From Saururus chinensis (taxonomy: Eukaryota; Streptophyta; Magnoliopsida; Piperales; Saururaceae), in NCBI GenBank assembly GCA_035235625.1, contig CP141142.1, forward strand, positions 30,142,995 to 30,206,994: a stretch of 64,000 bases of DNA, given 5' to 3'. Below the pieces are notes generated by a model. That model was not told the DNA's origin. It saw nothing but the letters and a program-made list of their open reading frames with translations, and did no database searches. This document shows, one piece after another, positions 11,350-23,615 of the stretch. Both the position numbers and the translations under genes were made by a program. Within the stretch, counting starts at the first letter, position 1; every line of letters starts with the position of its first letter.

Positions 11350-13037
11350 AAGATGGCAACTTGTGGGGTATGATAATGTTGATGATGATGATGATTTATT
11401 TGGATTTGCAATTACAAGAAGTTTTCTTTGGGGAAAAAATGCAATCACAAGAAGTTGGAAAAGAAACAAAAAATTAGTTTTTCTGCAGAAAACTTAATGG
11501 AAATGTCATTCTTAGAAATGTGTTTGCGAAATTGATGTCTTGTTGTTACACACTTTGGAAGTGTTTCTTGCCAATCAGCAGCACTTTTAAAGCTATAATG
11601 TGATAAGCTGTTTTTTTTTTAAATAATATGATCCTTTCGATTTTTAAAGAAATCTCGTTTATGTTTGGATGGTCTTAAGCTTGGCTGAGTTTGTACTTCA
11701 TTTTGATGACAAGCATAGTAGTTTGGGAACAACAAACCAAGGAATCACTCCTTTTCTTTATTGAAGCTAATTGTAAAGCTTTCCCTGTTCTACATTTACA
11801 TGTCTGTTTTTCTTAGGCAAAGCTAGGTGGGTGTGAGTGGGAACAATGGGCCCTACTTTTTGTTGTGAATCCGGTAGTTCGCAAGGGGATTGCTGTAGAC
11901 AACATCCTTGCAGGGGTCGACCTGGAAGGTCTACAATGGAGGAAATAGCATCTAACAAACCATGAAGAAAACATAACTAAATTAAGTTCATAATTCTCAT
12001 GGCTCAAGTACAAAGTATATAAGACTACATTATATAGGCCATATAGCCTTTCCAAAACCTACTCTAGTTAGGAGTCCTACTTCAAAGGAAACTATCTTCG
12101 ATTAAAACATGTTCTTAAAAAATCTATTCTTGATGAAATGAGAAAACAAAGAGTCCTAAACTAAGCAATGTCCTATCTAACGTCAAATAATAACTCAGCC
12201 AGTGGAAGTTGACCCATTGACGGCTGGTTCATAGCACTTTTTCTCAGGCACATATGGGAGGGCAGATACTGTCATTGCATAGATGAGTTATTTCTTAATT
12301 TTTCAAATGTTGGTTCCAGGTTAGTAGTACCTACCAAACATTTTGTATGGGACACTAACTGCATATTTATCTCTTGATTTGATGTTTTCCTAGGCAACAA
12401 TGTTGTTTATGGAGAGGAAATCTTGGCTGCTCTCTGCATGTATTTTGGATAATGTTGAATCCATTTGCTTCATAGATGAGTTTTGTGAAAAATTGGGTAG
12501 GCCGTATAGGAGAAATTGGGGTTCTGTTACTGTAAAAAATGCAACTTGACAGGGAATTTTTACAAATTAAACTTCGGAAAAATGAATGTAGGCAAACCAG
12601 AGCACTCCATAGCAAAAGAAACCTTGTATCTATTTTACTTTTCAAGTTGTTGGAAATTAAAAACAAAATGATATCAAATGTATGTTATATAACTTTCCAA
12701 CTTGTTTAAGTGTAAGTCAAAATCAAAGCCTACACACTCTCTGCAGCGTATTATATTATTCACACGTATTTTCTTTTATCTGTTTTACACAGTTAAAGAC
12801 ACATGTACATGTAGAGTTGAGAAAAGAAATGTCTAAGATATGCCATTACATTTGATGGTCTTATAGAAAAAGTATCCTTTATCATGAACCTCAAAAAAAG
12901 TCTCTTTTTTATGTCAGTGCCTGCTTTGAGTAACTGATTTCAAATAATTAAATTTGTTTTATTGAAAGTAGGGATGTTACTGTTGTAATGCGGTCTCAAA
13001 TTGCCAGTCTAACATGTGTTATTATGGTTTGTATCAG

Positions 13038-13051
13038 GGAAAAAGTCATAG
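13038..13051 (+). CDS. Candidate terminal exon of the trihelix gene (tentative)
   Basis: The acceptor gtttgtatcag at 13037 would join in phase with the donor at 7382. It would add Gly-Lys-Lys-Ser and a TAG stop at 13049-13051, giving a 260-residue protein. Short terminal exons after the coiled coil occur in SIP1 trihelix genes. A 14-nt coding match is weak evidence and other acceptors are possible. Confidence 0.22.
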
Positions 13052-16000
13052 CGAGGTGTTTGTTGCTATTCCTTATAGCCATCTGCTACTTGCAGTTGAG
13101 TGGACATTGTAGCTCACCTGAAATATCAGACTTTTTTTGCTCGTCCATGATTGTTACTGTTTGGAATCCATGGTATAGTTGATATATATCTGTTGCAAAT
13201 TTTAACCTGTACATATTCAGTTTTATTACTGTTTTTTTCCTTGAATCTTGCTGGTATCCCTCCTTTCATTTATTTCTGAGTTGACTTCCCCCTTAACATG
13301 GGAATCAACTATGAAAAATGAATTCGATACTTTCTTGCATTTTCTTGAGATATACTTGCCTGGTCATCTTGATGCAAGGCGACCAGCGCTACAAATGCGG
13401 AGTTCTTATCTGGCTTTTTTTGGGGCAAATGTAAGATATATATGTTGTCAATTTTTTATGATCCAACAGCCTATCGACATTTAATGCTGATGATCAAAAG
13501 TATTTGAAGTGACGGGCATTCTTCCTTTACATTTTTCTTGAATTCAATAGATCAAATTTTCATGAATTTTACCTTTCTACTTTTGGACTTGATTTCAGAA
13601 TTTTTTTTTTGACAATACTAAATCTTGGTTGCGAGGTCAGTTGACCAACCAAGCCCGATTGCCATATCCATACGTTATTTGACTAGTCGGGCTCTGACTT
13701 GGCGTTTGTGTTTAAGTATTAATGTGTTTGGGCTTATGCTTAATTATATTTCCAAACGAAGAGCCTAATTAGCCTGAACACAAGGGCTCCATCCTCGACC
13801 TTGAGTACGATGTACTCATAGTGAGGTTATGTTGTTTGTGTCACGATCTCATATAATGAGTATTGTGGGGGTATTTTCTTCTGGACTTGTATATATATAT
13901 TTGATTTAGAACATAGACCGTTAAAAAACTTGTATTCAGATAGGCTTGGGATGTATTGGTTTTTAAAGACTATGGTGAAGGCAAGCTTTATTTTTATAAT
14001 TTTCGTTTTGGGTCATACATGAGAATGTTAGTTTTGTTGCATAATGAATTAATTTATAAAACTCGTTTTCACATGTTTTGAATTTTGTTATTTCTTTTGA
14101 TTTACATTCGTATTTTAAAATAAAATTTTAAAGTAAATGTATGAAAAAACCTTGGGTATTACACTCTATATGGTTACTGACTCGCTGACACGGAGAAAGA
14201 TGAGATTTTGGAAGGGGCTGAGCTTTAACCTCCTAAGCCATGGACATGGAGGAGTTTGATGTTGAGGAAGAGCTCTTCTTGCTAGGTGAGCCGGCCAAGG
14301 TTGGTAAAAATTCTCACCTAGAGACACTGAGGTGGTGGTGGATTAGCAGGAAGAGTTCTTCTTGCTAGCAAGATGTTTGTTGTGGCTAATTTCAATTAGT
14401 TGAGCAGCAAAGGCAGTATGTAATGTGGTCTATGATGAGGAAGCCTCCAAATTGCGTTTGGTTTTTTGAATTGTTAGAACATTGAGACTTTGCTAAGGTT
14501 TTAGTAGAAATTATACTTGAGCATTCCAATTGTGGTCTCTCTTCGCGTGTTTGATTTATGATTACGAACATTAGAAGTAAATGAAAGGTTTATTTAAAAT
14601 TTTAATGATACAATATTTTATGTAAATTCTTATCAAGTTCTAGTGTTTTGTTACTTAATTTATTAATCAATTAAAAAATATTAATTGACCAAAAGATATG
14701 TGAGTCATTTATTATTTAGTACATTTGATTCTTTGAAATAAAATTTAGAGCCATCAAATTGTTAATAAGAGTTTAATTTTGCCTCAAAAGAGCCAAATGC
14801 CTGGTTATTTTCAAAATGTCCTCTTAATGGGATTTTGCAAATAATCAGCTGGTTTTGCGTTCTTGCAAAATCCTAGGCACTATAACTGCGTCAGGCACAG
14901 GCACATTCATAGTGCCGTTGTGGGAAAAATCGGATTTTCCTAACAATGGAATAAATTAAATGGCCTTTAAGGCCTGTTTGACAGCACGGCCTGAAAACTA
15001 AAAGGAAGGGTTTTCCCTATCCAACCCTTCTTATGAAAAGGGTTATTTAAAAAAAAAAATCTTCAAATGTGACATTTTAAACTCACAAAGAAAGTTAATT
15101 TCTTTTTAAGTATAATTGTCAAACGTGACCTTAGCCACAACTCTGGGGGAACTGTATATACTTGAGCTTACCCCCTCGCTAATCAAGTGGTCTGAGGCTC
15201 TAGTTGGCTGTGGTTGTTCTGATCAGATGCCAGTTCAAGTCCTCATCTGCCACACGTATTCATCAGCTCCTCATACATACATAGGATGCAGAAAGTCAAT
15301 ACACACACCAATCAAGAACTTAAGGTGGAGGAGCAAGGGGATAAAAGATCCTTTTCCAACATTATGATGAGGAAAGACATAAAAGACTTGGTGGAGATCA
15401 ATTTTTGAGTAAGGGACAGATAAAAACAGTGGTTGCCCAACTTTGCTTGGGGTGTTATTGTTGCCAATCAAATCTGAAAAGATTTGCAGCTGCAATGAAG
15501 CTGGATTTCGCACTGAGAAGTGAAGATGCACCACTTATTTTGGGTGTTTCTTATCAGGGTTTTGGTAGTAATGATAAGTGCACATGGCCACTAAGCTTTC
15601 TTTTGAATGACTACCACCAAAGCAAGAAAAGGGTTTTAAAATGATATCTTGCAGTCAATTGAGGGAATGAAAGCTGATTTTGTGGGTACTGTGTACATCA
15701 TGCTTTGGTGTATGTCCCACCACAAGCTCTTGGTCTATATTGATGAACTTCAAGTTGTAGTTGGTTCTACAGAATAGTTAATAAGCGCCCAGGCACACAT
15801 CTCTACCGCCGGAAGACGGGGTGGATGATGTAGTGGGGTGGACGTGTTTTTTGGCCTCTACTACCAACGTGCACTGAGCGCATATGTGCCCAGTGCATAC
15901 TAACATTATTGAGAAATTGAGATTGACTTGAAAATAGCCTTGACACTTTGAACAGATATTACTGAAATTAAACCACCAAATATTAATAGTTTTATTCATC

Positions 16001-17110
16001 TCAATTAAGCAGTTGATTATTTAAAAAAGAGTAATATAAACTTATCTTTGCCTTTCTTAGATATGAGTTTCACCAATTCAATAAAAAAATACTATTTTTT
16101 AAAATATAACTATTAATATAAAAAAAAGAAAGTATTATTTTTTAAATAAAATTATTAATATACAATAAAAAGAATATAATATTTAAAAATATATAGAGAA
16201 CGAAATGACTACCTAGGTTACGTTATCCTAGACGATCAGCCAAGGGACATGCTGAACTTCACAACTTTGGAGGCATACGCAACATAATTGGTGCAATTTT
16301 TGGGTCATGATCACGCATGAGGCCCTTTGCAGGAATGGGGCGACGAAATGAGCAGTGCAAGGATGAGACGTATATGGCGATTGGACATGTCCTATGATTT
16401 GTCATCAGAATCTTACCCCACAAACGAAACATTTGGCACCATTAATCATCACTTCCCTTTCCAAATTCTGAAACCATTATTACCCGCAAGTCTCACTGTC
16501 TCATTTATTATACAGAAGCTGAATGATATTTGTGTTTGGTGAAACGGGAGCTGTATCTGTCCCAACAGGTTGGGTGGGCTGCATTTTAAAGCATTGTTCG
16601 TCAAAATTAGGGGAATTTCGATACAAAGGTTTGAGAGGCAGGCAAGCGAGCTATGGAGTCTCCATTCACACCTTCCTCCCACCCGCACACGGCTACGGAT
16701 GGAATATGCAGGAAGATGGGAGGGGACATGATATGGTGGTGGCCATGGCTGGACCTATGGAGGATGAACATTAGGCAGGTGATCATGCGCAAGTAGGTGC
16801 TGAGAAATGTGGTCTTGAACGGACAGACACCAATGATCCAAATGAGTTTCGAAAAAGTGAAAGTATTGTGCGGCCATATGTGCTCCATGACTCTTCTAGT
16901 AAAAAAAGACGGCCTGACTTCGTAGAGTAATAGGGTTTTTATTAATTACAACAAAAAAAGTGCAAAAATAAGTGTCAAACGCCACATATAATTTTATTAT
17001 TATAATAAAAAATATTAGTCAAAAATACCCTTTTTGAATCATCTTTCTATTTCACTCTTTCGGTATTTTACCTTAACTATTAAGTATTAATAACACTACT
17101 AGACTTAAAT
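13052..17110. other. No gene recognised
   Basis: AT-rich intergenic DNA with short frames only. A possible SINE-like segment (15168-15300) is the only internal structure I can point to. There are no conserved domain motifs and no long inverted repeats with a target duplication. Confidence 0.4.
15168..15300 (+). repeat. Possible tRNA-derived SINE remnant
   Basis: Spaced segments resemble an RNA polymerase III promoter: an A-box-like caagtggtctgagg (about 15184) and a B-box-like agttcaagtcc (about 15232), some 35-40 bp apart. No poly(A) tail or target duplication was identified, so the match could be chance. Confidence 0.25.
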
Positions 17111-17229
17111 AGATGGACACCGAAAAGGTATACCTGTAGCTATTAGTTTATATATAGATTATGTGTTTGTCCATCCGCATGTAACGGACACGGAAAGAAA
17201 AGGATGGACATGACCAAAATGAAGGTAAA

Positions 17230-17810
17230 TATTTTATTATTTTTTTTAACTTATTTTTTGACAAAAAAATTTGACTTTTGGTCAAATTTAATTTTTTATT
17301 TTAAAAAACAAAGACAAGAACAAGTACAAATTAAAGAAAAGATAAGTAGAAATTAAAGAACGGAGATAGGAACATAATAGAGACAAATACAAATTAAAGA
17401 ACACATATTAGTAAAAATTAAAAAACACAAATCATATAAATAATAGAACTTACAATACAAGAACAAATTAATCAGAATAAAGACTATAAATTAATTAACT
17501 ACTCACAGACAAGAACAAATTAAAGAATAAAATTGAGATAATGACAAATTAAATAACAAAACAGAGATTCAGATGAGTTGAAATTACATATAGAGATTAA
17601 AATAAAACAAAGACAAGAATAAATTAGATTATAAAATAAAGACAAGTAAAAATTAAAGAATAGAGACAAAAACAAGTACAATTAAAGAAGAGATATGTCG
17701 AAATCAAAGAACAAAGACTAAAACATAACAGAGACATACAAATTAAAGAACACATACTAGTACGAATTAAAGAAACAAGTACAACTTAAAAAACACAATT
17801 ATATATAAGA
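17230..17810. repeat. Purine-rich degenerate repeat around aaattaaagaa
   Basis: The words aaattaaagaa, agagacaa and gacaagaacaa recur many times with irregular spacing. This looks like a decayed minisatellite or the tail of an unidentified element. There is no coding content. Confidence 0.5.
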
Positions 17811-18429
17811 GATCAACCAAATGAAGAATAGAAGAAGGGAAAAAAACCTATTTTTCTAGTTGAGAACTGAGATAAGAGTCCATAGGAACATAGTTGCACC
17901 AAAGCGAGTTGAGAGGTAGTTTGTCGGATTTTGAAGTCCACAGGACCACAATAGATCAGCGGGCTGGGATTTGAGAAAGGTGAGTGGATAGCAGCGACGA
18001 TGGGCGATTTGGAACTGTGAAGAGAAACATAATGGAGCAGGCAAAGCAATTTAGGGTTAAATACGAGTTATGATTTCAGGTTAAAGACAAGTGGCAAAGT
18101 GGTGATTGACAACGATTTAGGAATAGTGAGAGCCAGTGATTTAGGACAGCAAGAGCTGAGAGAATGGAAACACAAGACTAAGAGTTTAGAGTGGCAAGAA
18201 TTGGAGATTCGAGAGTCGAGAGGCAAGAGTTGAGAGGAGACTTAGGAGAGTTTAGAGCGCAAGACTGAGAGATGAAGTAAGAGACTGAGAGTCAACATGC
18301 GAGAGAACACTCAGGAAAAGAGTGGCGGAATTGGAGTAGCCAAAGTGAGATGAATTAGGGTTAAAGAGTAAAGACAAGTGACGATTAGGGTTAAAGATGA
18401 GTGACAGACGTGACTTAATGGACTACTTG

Positions 18430-18624
18430 GTAATGGGCTTTATTTTTGCTCGCTAGGCTGGGTTTTTCCATTATTTTGGCCCAAGCTCGAGCCCAACCCT
18501 AATATTTACAAGCTTTCAAATTTTAGACCTAGCCCGATCCATTTCTTATTTTTTGCGGCCCAAGCCCTAACATTTATGGGCCGGGCCAAGCTTGTGGGCT
18601 AGCCCTTAATATTTGCAGCCCTAA
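18430..18624. repeat. One end of a GGCC-rich hAT-like repeat
   Basis: Repeated ggcccaagc, gggccgggcc and agcccg words resemble the interior and end of GC-rich plant hAT MITEs such as the one at 10493. On the minus strand the end would read tagggctgcaaatat. No matching left end was found, so the limits are approximate. Confidence 0.35.
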
Positions 18625-19740
18625 TGGTTGGAGCTACAAAAGGTGACCTTTGGTCGGAGTTGGAGAAGGCAGACTATGACATTCATCTCTCTAATCGTGG
18701 TTATACCAAATTTGGTCATAGTTGGAGGAGACAGTCACCATCTTAGGTTTTCATCTCTAGCTAAAGCTAGCTAGAATAGGAGAAGACAAACTATCCTTTG
18801 AGGCTGGAGCTGGAGAAGGCAAGAGTAGACAATTGCCTCTCTATCCATGGTTGGACTAGATCTCATTATAGTCATGGCCTTTTCGGCTTTGACAAGCTCC
18901 TCAACTAAATTTAAGCTCCTCCTAGCTACCATGAAGAGGGGAAAAGGATGCCAAGAGGAAGAAATGGCGCCAGTAGAGGTGGCTTAGCGGTGGTGGTTGG
19001 GTCTGACCAAAGATGATTAGAGTTGAGTGACAATAATAGGGTTTGAGCAACATCAGTTGGTGTTGGGTTGAAGAGCCCAAGTTGACTCTTAGAAGAATAG
19101 AGGAGGGCATGGAAGAAGAAAGGAGAAGGGGATAAGGGAGATGGAGGGTAATTTCTTCATTTAGAGAAATCACATGTTCTTTTTCTACCTTCTCAAAGGG
19201 AAACTAGAGTACCCTCACTTGTTCGACAGATGTAACGGTGTCATCATCATCAGGTTTATCTCATGGAAGCAATGGAAGCAGTTGGCAAATATTATTTGTA
19301 ATACTTTGTTCGTTGTACATTAATAGTTACATTTAATTTATAAAATAAATTAATTTTAATTTATTTTCAAAAACCAATTACAATTATTAATTTAGGAGAA
19401 TGAGAATATTGAATTAAGTAATACCGGTTTTCTGCATGTTTACACTCATGCACGCAGCACGCCCAAGGACCACACGAATTTAATCAAATAGGGCCCATGA
19501 TATAGGGAACAAGCAGGATTTTTAAATCCTGCTTGTCCCCAAAATACGGAGCTTGATCTGATATCTGACGATGTGAAATATGCTCCAAAGTGCTTATTAA
19601 CTTATTTGGTTGTAAAATGGGGTTATGTAGTCTATTCACATCCGCCACTCTTATGGTGTCATTCACTTGCGGGGCCCAAAAACAATACTCTAGGGTAGGG
19701 ACAATGAGGATGAAAAGAGGGATATTTGTAGATGGGGCAC
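18625..19740. other. No gene recognised
   Basis: Contains repeated ggagttggagaaggcaga-like words at 18.65-18.83 kb and AT-rich DNA after 19.3 kb. I see no supported gene. Confidence 0.35.
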
Positions 19741-19746
19741 TATTTA

Positions 19747-20659
19747 GGTAGTGGTGCCCCTCCATCTAAGGTAATGAACGTCGTTCATAACCCCTCTATC
19801 CCATATTAATAACTCTATTTAGAAAAAAAATTTCATATATATACTCATTTTAAGGGGTTAGGTACTCAAAAAGCTTCTTAGAAGTTATTTTTTATTCTCA
19901 TGGCTATGGATTCCAATATTCAATAAAAATAACTAGCTTTATGAACTACTAGCAAGAGCGTATTATGATGTAAATAAACATTGGATAAGAAAAATAAATA
20001 AATTTGAAATAAAGTATGTATCAAACAAAGGTCTCTTTTACATGCATTTAAGATTATAATGATTATAAATTATGCACACGTATAATTATAAACACACACA
20101 CACATATATTTGTAGTAGGTAACTAAAAATTCAAATCTTATATGCCTGATTTTGAATATGTATAATATAGGTAAAAATATAAAATTTATTATTGAGAAGT
20201 GTGTTATATATAAGACTCACGAAAATATTCAAAAAAATATATCATATGTGATCTTATTTGATTGAGCTCATTGAAATCTTTCTAACTATACTAAGAATAT
20301 GGTAAGGTATAATCTTATAAAGTTAAAATTAACATAACATTAAAAATATGGTTAATGCCATATCAGTATCGAGTATTAAGTTGACACGTGAGTATCATCT
20401 AAAAGAAATTAATTAAATTGTTATAGTAAAATACCCTTGTCTCACATACCAATTTAATTTAAAAAAAATCTAAAGATTAGACTGAGTTTAAAAAATGGCT
20501 AAAATAGGAATTAAAAGTGAAAAGTATAAGTAAAATGGACAAAAATTTAAAAATTTATGGCCATTTAATCTGCTTTATATCGTATTGTGAATATTATGAG
20601 ATAAAAAGAGTAAAAAAAAAACATTAAAATTATATAGCTTAGATGGAGGGCACCACTGA
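19747..20659. mobile_element. Candidate inverted-repeat element with TTA flanks (PIF/Harbinger-like)
   Basis: The left end agtggtgcccctccatctaa (from 19750) is matched in inverse by the right end, which reads inward as agtggtgccctccatctaag (one-base gap). TTA flanks both sides (19744-19746 and 20660-20662), the duplication used by PIF/Harbinger and Tourist elements. The outermost 2-3 bp of the ends do not match well. The 0.9-kb AT-rich interior has no transposase, so this would be a non-autonomous copy. Confidence 0.5.
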
Positions 20660-20897
20660 TTAGATGGATTCCAAACTTTGTGTCCCACTTATGATTAGTG
20701 TCGCCCTTGCCAAGTTGCCATCTTCATTGTCACCCAAGGGACCTGTGTGGGGCCCATTAATGGAGGCCACCGTGGAAGATTCTTAGCCTCAGTTGGTTTA
20801 GCCATTAAGTAAAAGTTGAACGGTATAAAGGGAAAAAAATCTCATCTGGAGTACTGGCTATTCACTTGTGTTTCGATGTTATCGGATGGAAGGGAAT

Positions 20898-20969
20898 ACT
20901 CCATATCATACTAAGTCCTATTTAATTTTTCAAAATAAACTATTTCTGATTCATATGAGACAGAGGGAA
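20898..20969. repeat. Short degenerate MITE-like palindrome
   Basis: The ends tactccatatcatactaagt and, read inward from the right, ttccctctgtctcatatgaa are loosely inverted around ttcaaaataaact. It resembles the Stowaway-like palindromes at 413 and 60047 but is strongly decayed. Confidence 0.3.
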
Positions 20970-21501
20970 CTTGTCTGCTTTGATTTTGTCCATTTTAATT
21001 GTGTTTTGTGATATTGTGCCTAAGTATCAAAGTTATATTCTTAGCCAAAAATAATAATATCATAGCTATATATTCAGTTGGTGGTAAAAGATGATCTAAA
21101 GTTGTTAGTAACACAATGATGTAATAACAAAAGGCAAAAGAAAAACAATTTGACTATCCCAAATATATAGTTTTATAGCATTTTAATAAATAAGGTGTTC
21201 ATAGGCAGCTAGCTATAATAAAATGACACTGAATTCAGTTACTTGCCTGTTGACAAATCAATTAGATCTTCCTGTTTTCTGAATGGCCCTTATAAATTGA
21301 GTACACATAGGTGACATATCAAACACTTGTCCTACAAGTAAACAGAAAAATTAGTGAATTGCAAGAACACACATACCCATCCCGGCTTGGAAGCTCAATT
21401 CATTCTTCAAGCTGGGCATTGCATCTTCCATTAATCCAATTGTAAAATCTGTGGTTGCCATGGAGAGTTGTGCCTAACAGCTGATGAACTAGGACTATAC
21501 A

Positions 21502-22038
21502 CTATTCTTGAAATTCCTTGGGCTCATCATAACAGTCCAGGCCACTTCCCATGTAACTAGAAGTCCCACAAAGTCCCACATAGCCACTCATATCAGAAGC
21601 ACTACTGTAAAGGGCCGAGGCCGGGGCGGCCGGCGACAATGGCTGTGATGAAGACGACGGAGTCGTCGGAATCCTGGAGCCCACATACTGGGCCAGCCGC
21701 ACCCTGGAATTGGCGAGGTCCTCCTGGAGCCTGACCATCTTCCATTGCAGCATGGAGATGTCTGCGACGCAGCCGTAAACCGGGTCTCGCACCCTCGCCG
21801 CCGCCTCGTAGGACAGCGTGCTCACCGCATCCTCCCGGAGCTCCACCGGGACCTCATTCAGCAGCTTGCTCACGTTGCTAGCGCCAAAGACCTTGTGCAC
21901 GTTGGCAAATTTCTGCAGGTCGTCCTGCTTGAAGTACGGCTTGAAGATGCAGGTTGGCGTGCACCTTCGCTTTAGATATTTGCAGGCAGCGCATGGCGAG
22001 GTTGACGGCCGGGGGACATGGCCTTTCATCGTCGCCAT
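21502..22038 (-). CDS. LOB-domain (LBD/AS2-like) class I transcription factor
   Basis: A single open frame of 178 residues encodes a plant-specific LBD protein, a nuclear DNA-binding regulator of organ boundaries or development. The zinc-binding C block CX2CX6CX3C is intact (C16, C19, C26, C30). The GAS block follows (FANVHKVFGAS, GAS at 52-54) with the invariant DP of RVRDPVYGCV at 85-86. The class I leucine-zipper-like LX6LX3LX6L is complete (L97, L104, L108, L115). The tail is Ser/Pro/Ala-rich and ends DEPKEFQE. The frame stays open for 26 codons further upstream, but that part translates an (AT)n tract, so the ATG at 22038 (MATMKGH) is preferred. A second Met lies three codons in. Oddities are a Trp after the first zipper Leu and no sign of the intron many LBD genes have. 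The exact orthologue cannot be named. Confidence 0.88.
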   Translation of the reverse strand: MATMKGHVPRPSTSPCAACKYLKRRCTPTCIFKPYFKQDDLQKFANVHKVFGASNVSKLLNEVPVELREDAVSTLSYEAAARVRDPVYGCVADISMLQWKMVRLQEDLANSRVRLAQYVGSRIPTTPSSSSQPLSPAAPASALYSSASDMSGYVGLCGTSSYMGSGLDCYDEPKEFQE

Positions 22039-22091
22039 GGGAGGGGGCCTTTTGGCTGTCGCAACATGTTCATGTGTCTGTACTGCGACCT

Positions 22092-22108
22092 TATATATAT
22101 ATATATAT
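22092..22108 (-). promoter_or_regulatory. (TA)n tract, possible TATA region of the LBD gene
   Basis: An uninterrupted TA dinucleotide run lies 54 bp upstream of the chosen LBD start codon and reads tatatataagg on the gene strand. It could serve as the TATA element or be a 5' UTR microsatellite. The position leaves a very short leader if used as a TATA box. Confidence 0.35.
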
Positions 22109-22518
22109 GCGAACAAAATGGTTACGCTGAAGAATGTTGTATGTTAGTGGCTGATGAACATGTGTGATTAAGGGGGTCACCCAACCTATCAATCACACAA
22201 TAGGGCCTTAGATTATCTAATTATTGCCAAACCCTTGTTTAGATTTGTTGATCATTGAAGGTTTGTTTCAATCAAACAACTACATACGTAATTGTTCCTA
22301 AAAGTTAAATATAAATATATGCGAATCTCTTAGCCATATCATGGTTCCTTAATCATGATGCTTGAATATCATGGCCCTCCCACTGATGTCTACATGAGCG
22401 TCAATCATCAGACGAGACACATATGAACACACAACCAATATTAAGATACACGAGAGGATTTCTATACCTTAGTTTATTTTAATAATAAATTTTGTGGGCC
22501 TTGGCCAGGAGAGAACAA

Positions 22519-22592
22519 GGCCTATTAGCTCAGTTGGTTAGAGCGTCGTGCTAATAACGCGAAGGTCGCAGGTTCGAGACCTGCATGGGCCA
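22519..22592 (+). tRNA. tRNA-Ile, anticodon AAU
   Basis: The 74-nt cloverleaf is complete. The acceptor stem ggcctat pairs with atgggcc (one G-U pair). The D arm gctcagttggttagagc fits the A box. The anticodon stem tcgtg/cgcga closes the loop ctaataa with anticodon aat (read as IAU after editing). A 5-base variable loop and the T arm gcaggttcgagacctgc follow, which fits the B box. The discriminator base is A; CCA is not encoded, as is normal in eukaryotes. There is no intron. A tttt stretch about 20 bp downstream could end transcription. Confidence 0.95.
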
Positions 22593-22979
22593 TATATGGG
22601 ATGGAGCACATTTTATAGCATCTCGCATTCGGCTTTTAACACATTTCCACATTGTGTAACATAAATAGGCCGTGTGTTGTATTGGATCAACTTTTTCAAT
22701 CCACCAATTGTGGACCATAATTGGAGGGTGGTCAAATTCCAATTCTAATGAAAAAACTACAAGAAGAAGTCCTCAAGTCCCACCAATACAAGCATCCAAT
22801 GTTGGAAGTTATGGCTTGGCTTGTGTGACAAAAAGTGCCATTTGCAATCCACCAATGTCGATGAACATTTTAGTTCACATTATCGTTTTCTAAGGTGAAG
22901 TGAAAACCTTCACAATAAAAGGTGCGTTGGAATTTTGTAGCAAAAAATAAAGTGCTTGAAATTTTGTAGCAAAAATAAA

Positions 22980-23110
22980 GTGCAGATCATAAACTATTTT
23001 TTTGTCTATTTCTTTTCTCATATTGAGTATTTTATTTTATTTCAAAAATTAGCTTATTTTATTTTATTTTAAAAAATAAAAAATAGATCATTTAATATGG
23101 GACAAAAAAG
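22980..23110. repeat. Decayed Stowaway-like palindrome
   Basis: The left part ctcatattgagtattttatt and the right part, read inward as gtcccatattaaatgatct, form a loose inverted repeat across an A/T-rich centre. There is no clear target duplication. Confidence 0.3.
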
Positions 23111-23615
23111 TATCTATTTGTACATAAACCAATTAGCTTTATTTGCTTAAAGGTTTTTAATAGCACTAGCAGCCAAAAGTACTTGAACTTTTAAGAAAAT
23201 AATGATAATTATTATTAGTAGTAGTAGTATCATCATCATAATTCTATATCTCCTTTTAAAATTTCACGAAAAATCCACTATGTACATATCATTGATTTGT
23301 GAGGTCCTTTATGTCAAAATATAGCACTGATGCATAAAATTGCTTTTAAAGTGTAATTTCAGTAAAAGTAAATATTTTTCTTAATATTATTATTTGTAAA
23401 AATTGAGCACAACTTATCCCAAGGAAGGACATTGGGCGAATAGCACTTAAGCCAATTTGGAAGTCGCCACATCAAAACTCATAGATTTGAAGCTAAAGTA
23501 AATGCACTAGATTTTGCAGTAGATGTTACATTTATTGAGCAACCTAGCCATTTAAATATGCATGATATAACTACCCAAAAGAAACCACAAGCAAGATATG
23601 GTGATTTAAAGACAA

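Larger units (their letters stand above)
7383..13037 (+). other. Probable long intron of the trihelix gene
   Basis: No coding region is recognised in this AT-rich stretch after the donor at 7383. It contains two well-defined TIR elements (9342-9674, 10493-10756), a T-run at about 10890 and a tandem duplication (11112-11349). Assignment as intron depends on the tentative terminal exon at 13038. If transcription instead reads through to the stop at 7423, this is downstream intergenic DNA. Confidence 0.4.

Noticed and set aside
14240..14368. Short plus-strand frame starting MDMEEFDVEEELFLLGEPAK
   Set aside because: Only 42 codons, no recognised family, and no splice-linked continuation found. 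Its acidic start looks gene-like but the evidence is too weak.
22039..22116. Upstream in-frame start of the LBD protein
   Set aside because: The extra 26 residues translate an (AT)n tract and leader sequence; the LOB domain needs none of them.
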